Assembly (NCBI GenBank): GCA_900768755.1
Contig: CAAGDV010000031.1
Location: forward strand, 1 to 64,000
Origin: Lachnospiraceae bacterium
GTDB taxonomy: Bacteria; Bacillota; Clostridia; Lachnospirales; Lachnospiraceae
Length of the DNA stretch: 64,000 nt
Direction: 5' to 3'
Position 1 is the stretch's first letter. Each line of letters begins with the position of its first letter. The notes beneath the pieces were generated by a model that did not search any database, was not told the origin of the DNA, and was given only the letters and a program-made list of their open reading frames with translations. A program made the translations under genes and the position numbers. Below are positions 18,363 through 27,147 of the stretch, piece by piece.

Positions 18363-19437
18363 GAGAACGGCAAAATACTGGCTGTGTAATATTGACGGAA
18401 TCGGCAACGCAAAGCGCCGGGCACTTCTGCACTGCTTTAAAAATGTGAACGGGGTTCTTTCGGCTGACAGAGAGGAACTTAGTAAAATGTGGGAACTGTC
18501 TTCCGATGATGTGGACAATATCTTGTCAGAGGAACTACGGGACAAGGCATCAGAGGACTATAAGGCGCTTAGGAAAAAGGGCGTGAAGATGGTTTTTTGG
18601 GATGAGGGCAATTATCCCGACGGTCTTAAGGAGATTTACGACCGGCCGCATGTTTTGTACTATACCGGGGCGCTTCCGGATAAGGATATGCGCCTTGTGG
18701 CGATTGTCGGGTCAAGAAAATGCTCCGTCTACGGGCAGAGCATGGCGACCGAGATTGCTGCGGCGCTTGCAACCCGGGGTATAGGAATCGTAAGCGGCAT
18801 GGCAATGGGAATAGACTCCTGCGCACATAAAGGCGCTTTGTACGCGGGCGGATGCACCTATGGCGTGCTGGCGGCGGACCCCACAAAGCCTTATCCGCCT
18901 CAGAATTTTAATCTCTACATGGATATTCTGCAAAGAGGGGGAATCATGTCGGAATACGGGCCGGGCACTGCCACGGTTCCGGGACTTTTTCCGATGCGTA
19001 ACAGAATAATAAGCGGGCTGTGCGAGGCAACAATCGTAATCGAGGCGGGCGAAAGAAGCGGCTCGCTTATCACGGCGGCTATGGCTCTGGAGCAGAACCG
19101 CAGGGTTATTGCGCTGCCCGGACGCATAAGCGATGTGTGCAGCCGCGGGTGCAATATGCTCATTTCACAGGGCGCAGAGGTCATAACTTCCGTGGAGGAA
19201 CTTCTTTCGGGATTTGACCTTGATAATGATGCAGACGGGTCAAAAAATAATCTTGTGCTTGCAAGGGAGGAAAAAATGTTGTATAGTCTATTACTGGATT
19301 TTACTCCCCGAAACTTAGAAGAACTTTCGGCGGGCTGCAAGCTTTCGCCGCAGGCGGTTTTCTCCGCTCTTATATCGCTGGAACTTAAGGGAGTAATACG
19401 AGAGATAAGTAAGAACTATTATGTAAGAATATTATAA
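18355..19437 (+). CDS. dprA: DNA processing protein DprA/Smf
   Basis: A 360-aa Rossmann-fold protein that in transformable bacteria protects incoming single-stranded DNA and loads RecA. Visible signatures are VAIVGSRKCSVYG, VSGMAMGIDSCAHKGAL, FPMRNRIISGL and SGSLITAAMALEQNR. An N-terminal helix-hairpin-helix-like region (residues 1-60) and a C-terminal winged-helix DML1-like region (about 305-360) flank the core. It overlaps comM and is 11 nt upstream of topA, the conserved smf-topA pair of Firmicutes. The gene is widespread in non-competent species, so it does not prove competence. Confidence 0.95.
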   Translation: MDERTAKYWLCNIDGIGNAKRRALLHCFKNVNGVLSADREELSKMWELSSDDVDNILSEELRDKASEDYKALRKKGVKMVFWDEGNYPDGLKEIYDRPHVLYYTGALPDKDMRLVAIVGSRKCSVYGQSMATEIAAALATRGIGIVSGMAMGIDSCAHKGALYAGGCTYGVLAADPTKPYPPQNFNLYMDILQRGGIMSEYGPGTATVPGLFPMRNRIISGLCEATIVIEAGERSGSLITAAMALEQNRRVIALPGRISDVCSRGCNMLISQGAEVITSVEELLSGFDLDNDADGSKNNLVLAREEKMLYSLLLDFTPRNLEELSAGCKLSPQAVFSALISLELKGVIREISKNYYVRIL

Positions 19438-19448
19438 GGTGGGGTAGT

Positions 19449-21488
19449 ATGGCAAAGAGTCTCGTTATAGTGGAGTCACCTGCAAAGGTTAACACAATCA
19501 AAAAATTTCTGGGTTCCAATTATGAGGTTGCAGCATCCAACGGACATGTAAGGGATCTTCCCAAGAGCTCACTGGGAATTGATGTCAATAATGATTATGA
19601 GCCGAAGTATATCACAATAAGGGGAAAAGGTGATTTACTTGCGGGTCTTAAAAAGCTTGTAAAAAAAGCAGACAAAGTCTATCTTGCAACCGACCCCGAC
19701 CGCGAGGGAGAGGCTATTTCGTGGCATCTCGCCCAGGCTCTCAAACTCGAGGAGAAGGATATTAACCGTATAAGCTTTAACGAGATTACCAAAAACGCGG
19801 TGAAGGCGTCAATTAAAGAGCCGCGCAAAATCGACATGAATCTTGTGGACGCCCAGCAGTCAAGAAGAATCCTTGACCGTATGGTGGGTTATGAGATAAG
19901 CCCGTTACTCTGGGCAAAAATAAAAAGCGGACTTTCGGCAGGTCGCGTGCAGTCCGTTGCACTAAGAATTATATGTGACAGGGAAGAAGAGATTAACGCC
20001 TTCATTCCCACTGAATACTGGACGATTGATGTCATCCTTGATGTTAAGGGTGAGAAAAAACCGATAACCGCCCGTTACATCGGAGACATTCACAACGAGG
20101 AAGAAGTCAACAGAATACTTTCCGATGTCAGGAAGAGCAGTTTCACTGTAACTGATGTAAAGAAGGGTGAGAGAACCAAGAAAGCACCGCTTCCTTTTAC
20201 CACCAGTACGCTCCAGCAGGAGGCGGCCAAAACACTTAATTTCTCGACGCAGAAGACCATGAGAATTGCACAGCAGCTCTATGAGGGCGTCGAGATTAAG
20301 GGCAGAGGCAGCGGGGGTCTCATCACATATCTTCGTACGGATTCAACGAGAATCTCAGAGGAAGCGGAGGCCGCAGCCGGAGCATTTATCAAAGACAATT
20401 ACGGCGACAGATATTACACAGCACCTGAAAATACAAAGAAAACAGGCAAAAAGATTCAGGACGCGCACGAGGCAATAAGACCTACGGATGTCAACCTCCT
20501 GCCGTCGGATGTCAAGGACAGCCTTTCGAGGGAGCAGTACAAACTTTACCAGCTCATCTGGAAGAGATTTGTTGCCAGCAGAATGTCGGGCGCCGTGTAT
20601 GATACCACAAGTGTCAAAATAGCAGCAGGCGGACACAAATTCAGTGTATCGACCTCAAAAATTGCTTTTGAAGGATATATGCTCGTATATATGTCGGACG
20701 AGGACGAGAAGTCTGACAATGTCATGCTCACCGCGCTCACCAGGGATTCAGTGCTTACGGCAAAGGATTTCGAGACGAAACAGCATTTTACACAGCCGCC
20801 GGCGCACTACACAGAGGCATCGCTTGTAAAGGTTCTGGAGGAGCAGGGAATCGGACGCCCGTCCACCTACGCCCCGACCATATCCACAATCATTGCGAGA
20901 AGATATGTCACAAAAGAACAGAAGAATCTCTATGTAACGGAACTCGGAGAGGCTGTCAACCACATTATGAAGCAGTCTTTTCCGTCAATCGTCGATGTGA
21001 GTTTTACCGCCAACATGGAGTCGCTTCTTGACGCGGTCGAGGAAGGCAGTGTCAACTGGAAGACGGTTATAGAGAATTTTTATCCGGATTTGCGTGAAGC
21101 GGTTGAAAATGCAGAAAAAGAGTTGGAGACTGTTAAGATTCACGATGAAGAGACCGATATAATCTGTGAGAATTGCGGAAGGAATATGGTTATCAAGTAC
21201 GGTCCTCACGGCAAATTCCTTGCCTGCCCGGGATTCCCGGAGTGCAGGAACACGAAGCCTTACCAGGAGAAGGCGGGAGTGAAATGCCCGAAATGCGGAC
21301 AGGAAATCATACTTCTCCGTACCCGCAAGGGCAGAAGATATTTCGGTTGCGAGAACGCGGAATGCGATTTTATGTCATGGAACAAGCCGTCAGAGCGCAA
21401 ATGCCCTGAGTGCGGCGGTTATATGATTGAGAAGGGCAACAAAGTTGTCTGCGCCGATGAGAAATGCGGGTATATTGACAAAATATGA
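19449..21488 (+). CDS. topA: DNA topoisomerase I (type IA)
   Basis: A 679-aa enzyme that relaxes negative supercoils. The Toprim domain opens the protein (KSLVIVESPAKVNTIKKFLG) and contains TDPDREGEAISWHL. The catalytic Tyr is Y294 in LITYLRTDSTRIS. The C-terminus carries three four-cysteine zinc ribbons (CENCGRN...CPGFPEC; CPKCGQE...CENAEC; CPECGGY...CADEKC), normal for Firmicute TopA. It follows dprA by 11 nt. Confidence 0.98.
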   Translation: MAKSLVIVESPAKVNTIKKFLGSNYEVAASNGHVRDLPKSSLGIDVNNDYEPKYITIRGKGDLLAGLKKLVKKADKVYLATDPDREGEAISWHLAQALKLEEKDINRISFNEITKNAVKASIKEPRKIDMNLVDAQQSRRILDRMVGYEISPLLWAKIKSGLSAGRVQSVALRIICDREEEINAFIPTEYWTIDVILDVKGEKKPITARYIGDIHNEEEVNRILSDVRKSSFTVTDVKKGERTKKAPLPFTTSTLQQEAAKTLNFSTQKTMRIAQQLYEGVEIKGRGSGGLITYLRTDSTRISEEAEAAAGAFIKDNYGDRYYTAPENTKKTGKKIQDAHEAIRPTDVNLLPSDVKDSLSREQYKLYQLIWKRFVASRMSGAVYDTTSVKIAAGGHKFSVSTSKIAFEGYMLVYMSDEDEKSDNVMLTALTRDSVLTAKDFETKQHFTQPPAHYTEASLVKVLEEQGIGRPSTYAPTISTIIARRYVTKEQKNLYVTELGEAVNHIMKQSFPSIVDVSFTANMESLLDAVEEGSVNWKTVIENFYPDLREAVENAEKELETVKIHDEETDIICENCGRNMVIKYGPHGKFLACPGFPECRNTKPYQEKAGVKCPKCGQEIILLRTRKGRRYFGCENAECDFMSWNKPSERKCPECGGYMIEKGNKVVCADEKCGYIDKI

Positions 21489-21523
21489 TATTGTCAGAAA
21501 ATATTGAAAATTGTTGGAAATTG
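21489..21523 (+). promoter_or_regulatory. Candidate CodY boxes in front of codY
   Basis: The 15-mer at 21489-21503 (TATTGTCAGAAAATA) matches the CodY consensus AATTTTCWGAAAATT at 12 of 15 positions. Overlapping candidates follow at 21498-21512 (11 of 15) and 21509-21523 (10 of 15). Clustered, overlapping boxes are typical of CodY operators. They cover the -35 of the codY promoter, which suggests autorepression. Matches were counted by hand. Confidence 0.6.
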
Positions 21524-21532
21524 TGGTACTAT
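21504..21532 (+). promoter_or_regulatory. Predicted SigA promoter of codY
   Basis: TTGAAA (21504-21509), exactly 17 nt, then TACTAT (21527-21532) preceded by TGG, an extended -10. It lies 31 nt before the codY start and overlaps the CodY boxes. Confidence 0.6.
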
Positions 21533-21562
21533 TTTCATAGAGATTTATGAAAGGAGTCTGCA

Positions 21563-22327
21563 ATGGGCAGCGTAGATCTTCTTGACAAGACCCGCAAAAT
21601 CAATATGCTTCTGCATAATACAGGTTCCGATAAGGTTGTGTTTGATGATATATGCAGGGTTCTGTGTGATGTCGTCTCTTCCAACACCATTGTTATGAGT
21701 AAGAAGGGCAAAGTGCTGGGCAGCGCGCAGAGTTCGGACATTGACCCTATTGAGAAGCTGATTGTCGGTCGCGTAGGCGGGTATGTCGATTCGAAGTTCA
21801 ACGAGAGAATTCTTGATATTTTGTCCACCAAGGAGAATGTCAATCTTGAGACTCTCGGATTTGAGACGGAATGCGCCAGCAGGTATTGCGCGATTGTCGC
21901 ACCGGTTGTGATTGCGGGGCAGCGCCACGGAACGCTGTTTATGTATAAGACGGATAAACGGTACGATATTGATGACATTATTCTTTGCGAGTACGCTGCG
22001 ACCGTTGTCGGTCTTGCGATGATGTGGGCGGTCACAGAGGAGAGCGAGGAGGAGAACCGCAGAGTCGCGGTTGTCAAATCCGCCATCGGTACTTTGACCG
22101 GCATGGAGACTGAAGCCGTCAGATGTATTCTCACGGAACTGCCGATGATGGGAGGAACGCTTGTGGCAAGCAGAATTGCGGACAAGACGGGAATCACAAG
22201 GTCGGTGATAGTGAATGCGCTCAAGAAGCTTGAGAGCGCGGGCATCATAGAGAGCAGATCATCAGGGATGAAGGGTACTACTATCAAGGTACTCAATGAT
22301 TTAATCTATGACGAATTTAATAACTGA
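21563..22327 (+). CDS. codY: GTP- and branched-chain-amino-acid-sensing global repressor CodY
   Basis: A 254-aa protein with an N-terminal GAF-type ligand domain (residues 1-155; MGSVDLLDKTRKINMLL) and a C-terminal winged helix (about 190-245) with the highly conserved IADKTGITRSVIVNALKKL and ESAGIIESRSSGMKGT. In Firmicutes CodY represses nutrient-scavenging, motility and competence genes during rich growth. Its place directly upstream of the flgB-led operon is conserved in Bacillus. It has its own promoter and terminator here. Confidence 0.97.
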   Translation: MGSVDLLDKTRKINMLLHNTGSDKVVFDDICRVLCDVVSSNTIVMSKKGKVLGSAQSSDIDPIEKLIVGRVGGYVDSKFNERILDILSTKENVNLETLGFETECASRYCAIVAPVVIAGQRHGTLFMYKTDKRYDIDDIILCEYAATVVGLAMMWAVTEESEEENRRVAVVKSAIGTLTGMETEAVRCILTELPMMGGTLVASRIADKTGITRSVIVNALKKLESAGIIESRSSGMKGTTIKVLNDLIYDEFNN

Positions 22328-22342
22328 TTGTCAGGTGAACGG

Positions 22343-22373
22343 AGTCGCTATATCGTTGATATAGCGGCTTTTT
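22343..22373 (+). terminator. Intrinsic terminator of codY
   Basis: An 11-bp stem (AGTCGCTATAT with ATATAGCGGCT, one G-U) around a 5-nt loop, followed by TTTTT (22369-22373). It starts 16 nt after the codY stop and separates codY from the flagellar operon. Confidence 0.85.
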
Positions 22374-22436
22374 GACTAAATATCGTACATGTTGTGCTTA
22401 TTTTTACAAATAGACACAATATGATGTATTTTTTAC

Positions 22437-22464
22437 TTTACTTTTTTCGACAAATACATATAAT
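22437..22464 (+). promoter_or_regulatory. Predicted SigA promoter of the fla/che operon
   Basis: TTTACT (22437-22442), 16-nt spacer, perfect TATAAT (22459-22464), 38 nt before flgB. An alternative pair (TTTACA 22403-22408 with TATTTT 22427-22432) lies upstream. This is the only obvious entry point for the long flagellar unit and sits right after the codY terminator. Confidence 0.6.
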
Positions 22465-22502
22465 AGTAATTGTGGGTTACTATACGAAAGGACGGGATTA
22501 TT

Positions 22503-22904
22503 ATGATTAATTCGAATGCATTTGCATATGTTGATCTGCTCACAGCTTCCGCCAACTATTCATGGAAGCGCAATGAAGTGATAAGCAGCAATATTGCCAA
22601 TGTTGACACGCCGGGATATAAGAGACAGGACGTGAGCTTTGAGTCGGTTCTCTCGGCAGCGGTTGCCAAAGGAAGCTCAACGTCGCAGTCACTCACCAAG
22701 GTTGTTTCGGAGATTAACTACGACCATGTGAGGCCGACGATATACACGGACAATTCCAACTTGTCATACCGGATTGACAAGAACAATGTTGATATAGACA
22801 CCGAGCAGATTGAGCTTGCTTCCAACCAGCTCTACTATCAGGGAGTCATTGACAGTATGTCACAGGAGTTTTCAAGAATGAAGACTGCCATGACAACATC
22901 TTAA
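22503..22904 (+). CDS. flgB: Flagellar proximal rod protein FlgB
   Basis: A 133-aa rod protein, first gene of the fla/che operon. It has the axial-family N-terminal motif SSNIANVDTPGYKRQDVSF and the C-terminal heptad helix common to rod and hook proteins. ATG 22503 is preferred over an in-frame GTG at 22470 since it follows GAAAGGA (22486-22492). FlgB joins FlgC and FliE to link the MS ring to the rod. Confidence 0.96.
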   Translation: MINSNAFAYVDLLTASANYSWKRNEVISSNIANVDTPGYKRQDVSFESVLSAAVAKGSSTSQSLTKVVSEINYDHVRPTIYTDNSNLSYRIDKNNVDIDTEQIELASNQLYYQGVIDSMSQEFSRMKTAMTTS

Positions 22905-22919
22905 TGAAGGGGGTTTATT

Positions 22920-23366
22920 ATGGCGATTTTCAGCGGAATGAATATTAACGCATCGGGTATGTCAGCGCAGAGACTCAGAATGGATGTAATATCCGAGAAC
23001 ATAGCCAATGCCAATACCACAAGAACCAAGGAAGGCGGACCTTACATACGCAAGAATGTTGTTCTTACGGAGAAGGTGTCTGTCGCAAATACTTTTGACC
23101 AGGTGCTTAACAGAACAATAAGCGGAGTGGGCAACGGAGTTAAGGCGACCGCAATCACAAAGGATACGGATACCGACCTTAATCTGGTATACGACCCTTC
23201 ACATCCGGATGCCGACGAGAACGGATATGTTCTCTATCCCAACGTCAATGTGGTTACGGAGATGACCGACCTTATTGATGCCACAAGGTCTTTTGAGGCC
23301 AATGCAACTGCATTTGAGGCGAGCAAGAATGTGGCAAGCACGGGATTAAGGCTCATGGAATCATAG
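22920..23366 (+). CDS. flgC: Flagellar proximal rod protein FlgC
   Basis: A 148-aa rod protein with MNINASGMSAQRLRMDVISE at the N-terminus, the ENIANANTTRT axial motif, and a C-terminal helix ending TGLRLMES. Length is normal. It follows flgB by 15 nt with GAAGGGGG (22906-22913) as ribosome site. Confidence 0.96.
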   Translation: MAIFSGMNINASGMSAQRLRMDVISENIANANTTRTKEGGPYIRKNVVLTEKVSVANTFDQVLNRTISGVGNGVKATAITKDTDTDLNLVYDPSHPDADENGYVLYPNVNVVTEMTDLIDATRSFEANATAFEASKNVASTGLRLMES

Positions 23367-23380
23367 AGAGGTGACATAAT

Positions 23381-23710
23381 ATGACGGATGTTTCAGCACT
23401 TTCCAATCTGCTCACCAATAAGAGCGGCAATATATACAGCACACTCGGAGGGACCAATCAGACCGTCGGTACATCAGGCAATGATACTTTTGACGGAATA
23501 TTCAATGCGGCGGTTGATATGATATCAAGTACCAACGACTATCTTCATGAGGCACAGGAGGCAGAGGTTAAGTTTGCAACCGGGCAGCTTACCAACACTC
23601 ATGAGCTTGCGGTAATCGAGCAGAAAGCGAATCTTTCGTTACAGTACACAGTGGCGGTGAAGAATCAGATTCTTGCCGCATATAAAGAAATAATGCAGAT
23701 TCAGGTTTAG
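23381..23710 (+). CDS. fliE: Flagellar hook-basal body protein FliE
   Basis: A 109-aa MS-ring/rod adaptor. The second half is typical: EAEVKFATGQLTNTHELAV and LQYTVAVKNQILAAYKEIMQIQV. FliE is among the first proteins exported and is encoded in the usual flgB-flgC-fliE-fliF order. Confidence 0.95.
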   Translation: MTDVSALSNLLTNKSGNIYSTLGGTNQTVGTSGNDTFDGIFNAAVDMISSTNDYLHEAQEAEVKFATGQLTNTHELAVIEQKANLSLQYTVAVKNQILAAYKEIMQIQV

Positions 23711-23730
23711 ACTGATGGGAGATAACAGAC

Positions 23731-25320
23731 ATGCAGGAACGATTAAGAGCTGTTTGGGAGAAAATTAAAGAGTTCTGGCTAAAATTCAACAGGACGCAGA
23801 GGATTCTTTTTATCGTTATTTTCGTTGTGACGGTCGTTGCGATTATTGTTGTCGCAAACATTGTCAACCGCGATAAGATGGTTGTGATAAAGACCTGTGA
23901 GTCAGCCTCAGAGGCCGTTGAGGTGCGGACACTGCTTGAAGGCGAGGGTATTTCGTGTAAGATTGACAACAATAATGTTGTCAGGGTGTCGGAAGATGAC
24001 AGCAATGAGGCACGCCTGGTTCTCGGCTCCAACAGCATATCATCTGACGGATATTCGTTGAGCGATGCGATAAGCGGCAGTATGTCCGAGACCTCCATTG
24101 ACAGGGAACGCAAATACAAGGCGTACCTTGAGAGCCGGTTTGAAAACATTCTCGAGTCAATGGACGGCATAAAAGATGCCAAGGTCACAATCTCTTTTGT
24201 TGACAAGGGCTCAACAATCTTTTCGGAGAATGAGGATGCCTCAATCACCGCAAAGCTTACACTTACCAAAGAACTTACCGACGAGCAGGCGGAGACAATC
24301 GGCCTGTTTTTGGCGACTAATGTGGGCAATCACAACACCAACAATGTTGTGGTGATGGACAATCAGGCGAACACTCTTTACTATGGCGGAACAAGCAATG
24401 TATCGAGTACGCAGACTGCCAACCAGAAGGTTACTAATACATACACCAATGCGATTATAGCAAAAGCCAAATCACTTTTTTTATCTTCCGGCTGGTACAC
24501 GGATGTGACGGTTACACCCAACCTTGTGTTTAATTTTGATGATGTTGAGATAGTTGAACATAAATATTCGGCACCGGAAGGCACAGAGAACGGACTTCCC
24601 CATACGAGTTATGTAATTAATTCCGAGGGAAGCTTTACCAACGCCGGCGGCGAAGCCGGAACGGAGTCCAACGACAACGATACGGATTATCTGATTCAGA
24701 ATGGTGACGGAACCACCTCGACATACACCCTGTCGCAGTATGAGTGGCTTCAGGATGAGGTTATCACGACAACAAAGCCGGCAAAAGGTGAGTACAAGCC
24801 CGGAGAGTCGTCGCTTGCAATTGTTGCGGTGCGCAAGATAATCGTCAACGAGGGCGAGGTTGAACTGGGCGATCTGACCTGGGAGGAATATAAGAGACAG
24901 AATTCTGACCCGGTTGAGACAACGCTTGATGAGAGATTCTACGACCTCGTCTGTGCAGCAACCGGAATTTCAAGAGATGATATTTCCATTATGACCTATG
25001 ACAGATTTGAGTTTTATGACAAGGAAGAGGCAAAATCATCCCCCTTTTATATTATTCAGATTATACTCGCGCTGGTTATAGCAGGTCTTCTTGTGTTCAT
25101 AATCATCAGAAGCACAAGACCTGTTGCGGTTGGCGAGACGGAACCGGAGCTCAGCGTGGAAGATATGCTTGCAACAACCAAAGAAAACAGGGTACCGCTT
25201 GACGACATCAACCTTCAGGATAAGTCGGAGACGCGTATCGCCATCGAAAAATTTGTCGACGAGAATCCGGAGGCAGTTGCTCTTTTGCTACGTAACTGGC
25301 TGAATGATGGCTGGCAATAG
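23731..25320 (+). CDS. fliF: Flagellar MS-ring protein FliF
   Basis: A 529-aa double-membrane-spanning ring protein. One membrane helix lies at about residues 24-46 and a second at about 445-465. Between them are the ring-building motifs (VRTLLEGEGI, VVRVSEDDSNEARLVLG, RKYKAYLESRFENILESM). The C-terminal tail (about 490-529), ending in EAVALLLRNWLNDG, is the FliG-binding segment. Length is within the usual range. Confidence 0.97.
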   Translation: MQERLRAVWEKIKEFWLKFNRTQRILFIVIFVVTVVAIIVVANIVNRDKMVVIKTCESASEAVEVRTLLEGEGISCKIDNNNVVRVSEDDSNEARLVLGSNSISSDGYSLSDAISGSMSETSIDRERKYKAYLESRFENILESMDGIKDAKVTISFVDKGSTIFSENEDASITAKLTLTKELTDEQAETIGLFLATNVGNHNTNNVVVMDNQANTLYYGGTSNVSSTQTANQKVTNTYTNAIIAKAKSLFLSSGWYTDVTVTPNLVFNFDDVEIVEHKYSAPEGTENGLPHTSYVINSEGSFTNAGGEAGTESNDNDTDYLIQNGDGTTSTYTLSQYEWLQDEVITTTKPAKGEYKPGESSLAIVAVRKIIVNEGEVELGDLTWEEYKRQNSDPVETTLDERFYDLVCAATGISRDDISIMTYDRFEFYDKEEAKSSPFYIIQIILALVIAGLLVFIIIRSTRPVAVGETEPELSVEDMLATTKENRVPLDDINLQDKSETRIAIEKFVDENPEAVALLLRNWLNDGWQ

Positions 25321-25331
25321 GAGGAAGGAAT

Positions 25332-26345
25332 ATGGTAAAGCAGAAAACGGGATATGACGGAGTCCAGAAAAGTGCAATTCTTCTGATTGCCCTGGGACCG
25401 GAGAAATCCTCCAAAATATTTAAACACCTTAAGGAAGATGAGATAGAGACTCTCACGCTTGAGATTGCCAATACCAGCAGTGTGTCTCCGCAGGTGAAGG
25501 AAGAGATACTGTCGGAGTTTTACGAGGTATGTATTGCGCAGCAGTACATAGCTGAGGGTGGTATATCATACGCCAAGGAGCTTCTTGAGAAAGCTCTCGG
25601 CGAAGAGCGCGCGAGGGATGTTATCGGCAAGCTCACCGCAAGCCTTCAGGTCCGCCCGTTTGAGTTTATCAGAAAGACTGACCCCGGACAGCTTTTGAAC
25701 TTTATTCAGGACGAACATCCGCAGACTATCGCACTTATTTTGTCCTATCTGCCGGCAGGGCAGGCGGCGCAGGTGGTGTCTGCGTTAAGCCCCGAAAAGC
25801 AGGCTGATGTTGCCAAAAGAATTGCAACCATGGACAGAACGTCTCCGGATGTCATCAAAGAGGTTGAGAGCGTTCTTGAGAAGAAGCTTGCTTCTCTTGT
25901 CAATCAGGATTACACAATCATTGGCGGAACGGATGCCATTGTTGAGATTCTCAATGCTGTTGACCGCGGAACAGAGCGCCATATTCTGGAGACACTCGAG
26001 ATCGAGGAGCCGGAGCTTGCAGACGAGATTCGAAGAAAACTTTTTGTATTCGAGGATATTATTTCGCTGGAGCCGAAGGCTATCCAGAGAGTGCTTCGCG
26101 ACGTGGAGAATTCAGACCTTGCAATTGCACTCAAAAACACAAGCGAAGAGGTTCAGAATGTTATTTTCAGCAACCTTTCTTCACGTCTCTCTGCAATGAT
26201 CAAGGAAGACATGGAGTTTATGGGACCTGTGCGTCTTAAGGATGTTGAGGAAGCACAGCAGAAGATTGTCAACATTGTCCGTAAGCTGGAGGATTCCGCT
26301 GAAATTGTTGTATCAAGAGGCGGAGGTGACGAGATAATTGTCTAA
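25332..26345 (+). CDS. fliG: Flagellar motor switch protein FliG
   Basis: A 337-aa rotor protein with N, middle and C domains. N: SAILLIALGPEKSSKIFKHL. Middle: the EHPQTIALILSYL motif that binds FliM. C: the torque helix with conserved charged residues (LFVFEDIISLEPKAIQRVLRD). The ribosome site AGGAGGAAGG lies at the end of fliF. The last codons overlap fliH by 8 nt. Confidence 0.97.
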   Translation: MVKQKTGYDGVQKSAILLIALGPEKSSKIFKHLKEDEIETLTLEIANTSSVSPQVKEEILSEFYEVCIAQQYIAEGGISYAKELLEKALGEERARDVIGKLTASLQVRPFEFIRKTDPGQLLNFIQDEHPQTIALILSYLPAGQAAQVVSALSPEKQADVAKRIATMDRTSPDVIKEVESVLEKKLASLVNQDYTIIGGTDAIVEILNAVDRGTERHILETLEIEEPELADEIRRKLFVFEDIISLEPKAIQRVLRDVENSDLAIALKNTSEEVQNVIFSNLSSRLSAMIKEDMEFMGPVRLKDVEEAQQKIVNIVRKLEDSAEIVVSRGGGDEIIV

Positions 26346-27126
26346 TCTTGTGAAATCATCCAATATCATCGTCAGCGACGGAAACAAGCTGATTATAGAT
26401 TCCAACAGAATAATCGACGATATGCTTTCGCAACGCGTCAACTACGGAGTTAAATCCTCAGAGGCAGACCCGGACGGCTTTGTGTGCGGGCTGGACGCGG
26501 CGACGGTAGAGGCACTTACAGCCGAGAGCGTCAGCGATGAAAACATTATTACCGCAGCCAACGAAAAGGCGGATGAGATAGTTGCAACCGCCAACGAAAG
26601 GGCGGAGTTAATCATGACCGAGGCGCAGAAGAAGGGATATAACGAGGGCCTTAACAGAGGACTTTCGGAGGCGGAAATCCGCTGCGATGCAAGGCTTAAT
26701 GAACTTGAGGATGAGTATGCCCATAGAAAAGAACAGTTGGAGAGAGAGTACGAATCTCTTAAAGCCTCTATGGAGCCGGAACTTGTCAACGCACTGCTTG
26801 AAGTTTTCTCCTCGGTTACGGGTGTTTTGGGTGAGGTGAGAAAGGATACAATTTTTTACCTCATTAACAGCGTCATGCACAATACAAAGCTCAGCCGTGA
26901 ATTTGTGATAAAGGTTTCGGAAGAGGATTACCATTTTGTGATTAACAACAAGGATAAGATTTACGGTGCGGCATCACCCGAATATCATATTGAAATTGTA
27001 AGAGATTCCTCATTACAGCGCAATATGTGCGTCATTGAGACGGACGCCGGGGTGTTTGACTGCAGTCTGGACATTCAGCTTGATAACCTGATACAGGAGA
27101 TTAAAATACTAAGCTGTCTTCACTGA
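26338..27126 (+). CDS. fliH: Flagellar export ATPase regulator FliH
   Basis: A 262-aa stalk protein that binds and restrains FliI. The first 60 residues are variable; then an Ala/Glu-rich coiled coil (IITAANEKADEIVATANERA) with a Gx3G-type segment (GYNEGLNRGLSEAE), and a C-terminal domain that resembles V/F-type ATPase E subunits. The start is taken as TTG 26338 because GGAGGTG (26322-26328) stands 9 nt ahead; GTG 26350 is an alternative but is spaced too far. It overlaps fliG by 8 nt. Confidence 0.88.
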   Translation: MSNLVKSSNIIVSDGNKLIIDSNRIIDDMLSQRVNYGVKSSEADPDGFVCGLDAATVEALTAESVSDENIITAANEKADEIVATANERAELIMTEAQKKGYNEGLNRGLSEAEIRCDARLNELEDEYAHRKEQLEREYESLKASMEPELVNALLEVFSSVTGVLGEVRKDTIFYLINSVMHNTKLSREFVIKVSEEDYHFVINNKDKIYGAASPEYHIEIVRDSSLQRNMCVIETDAGVFDCSLDIQLDNLIQEIKILSCLH

Positions 27127-27147
27127 CAGGCTCTGAAAGGTCAGATT

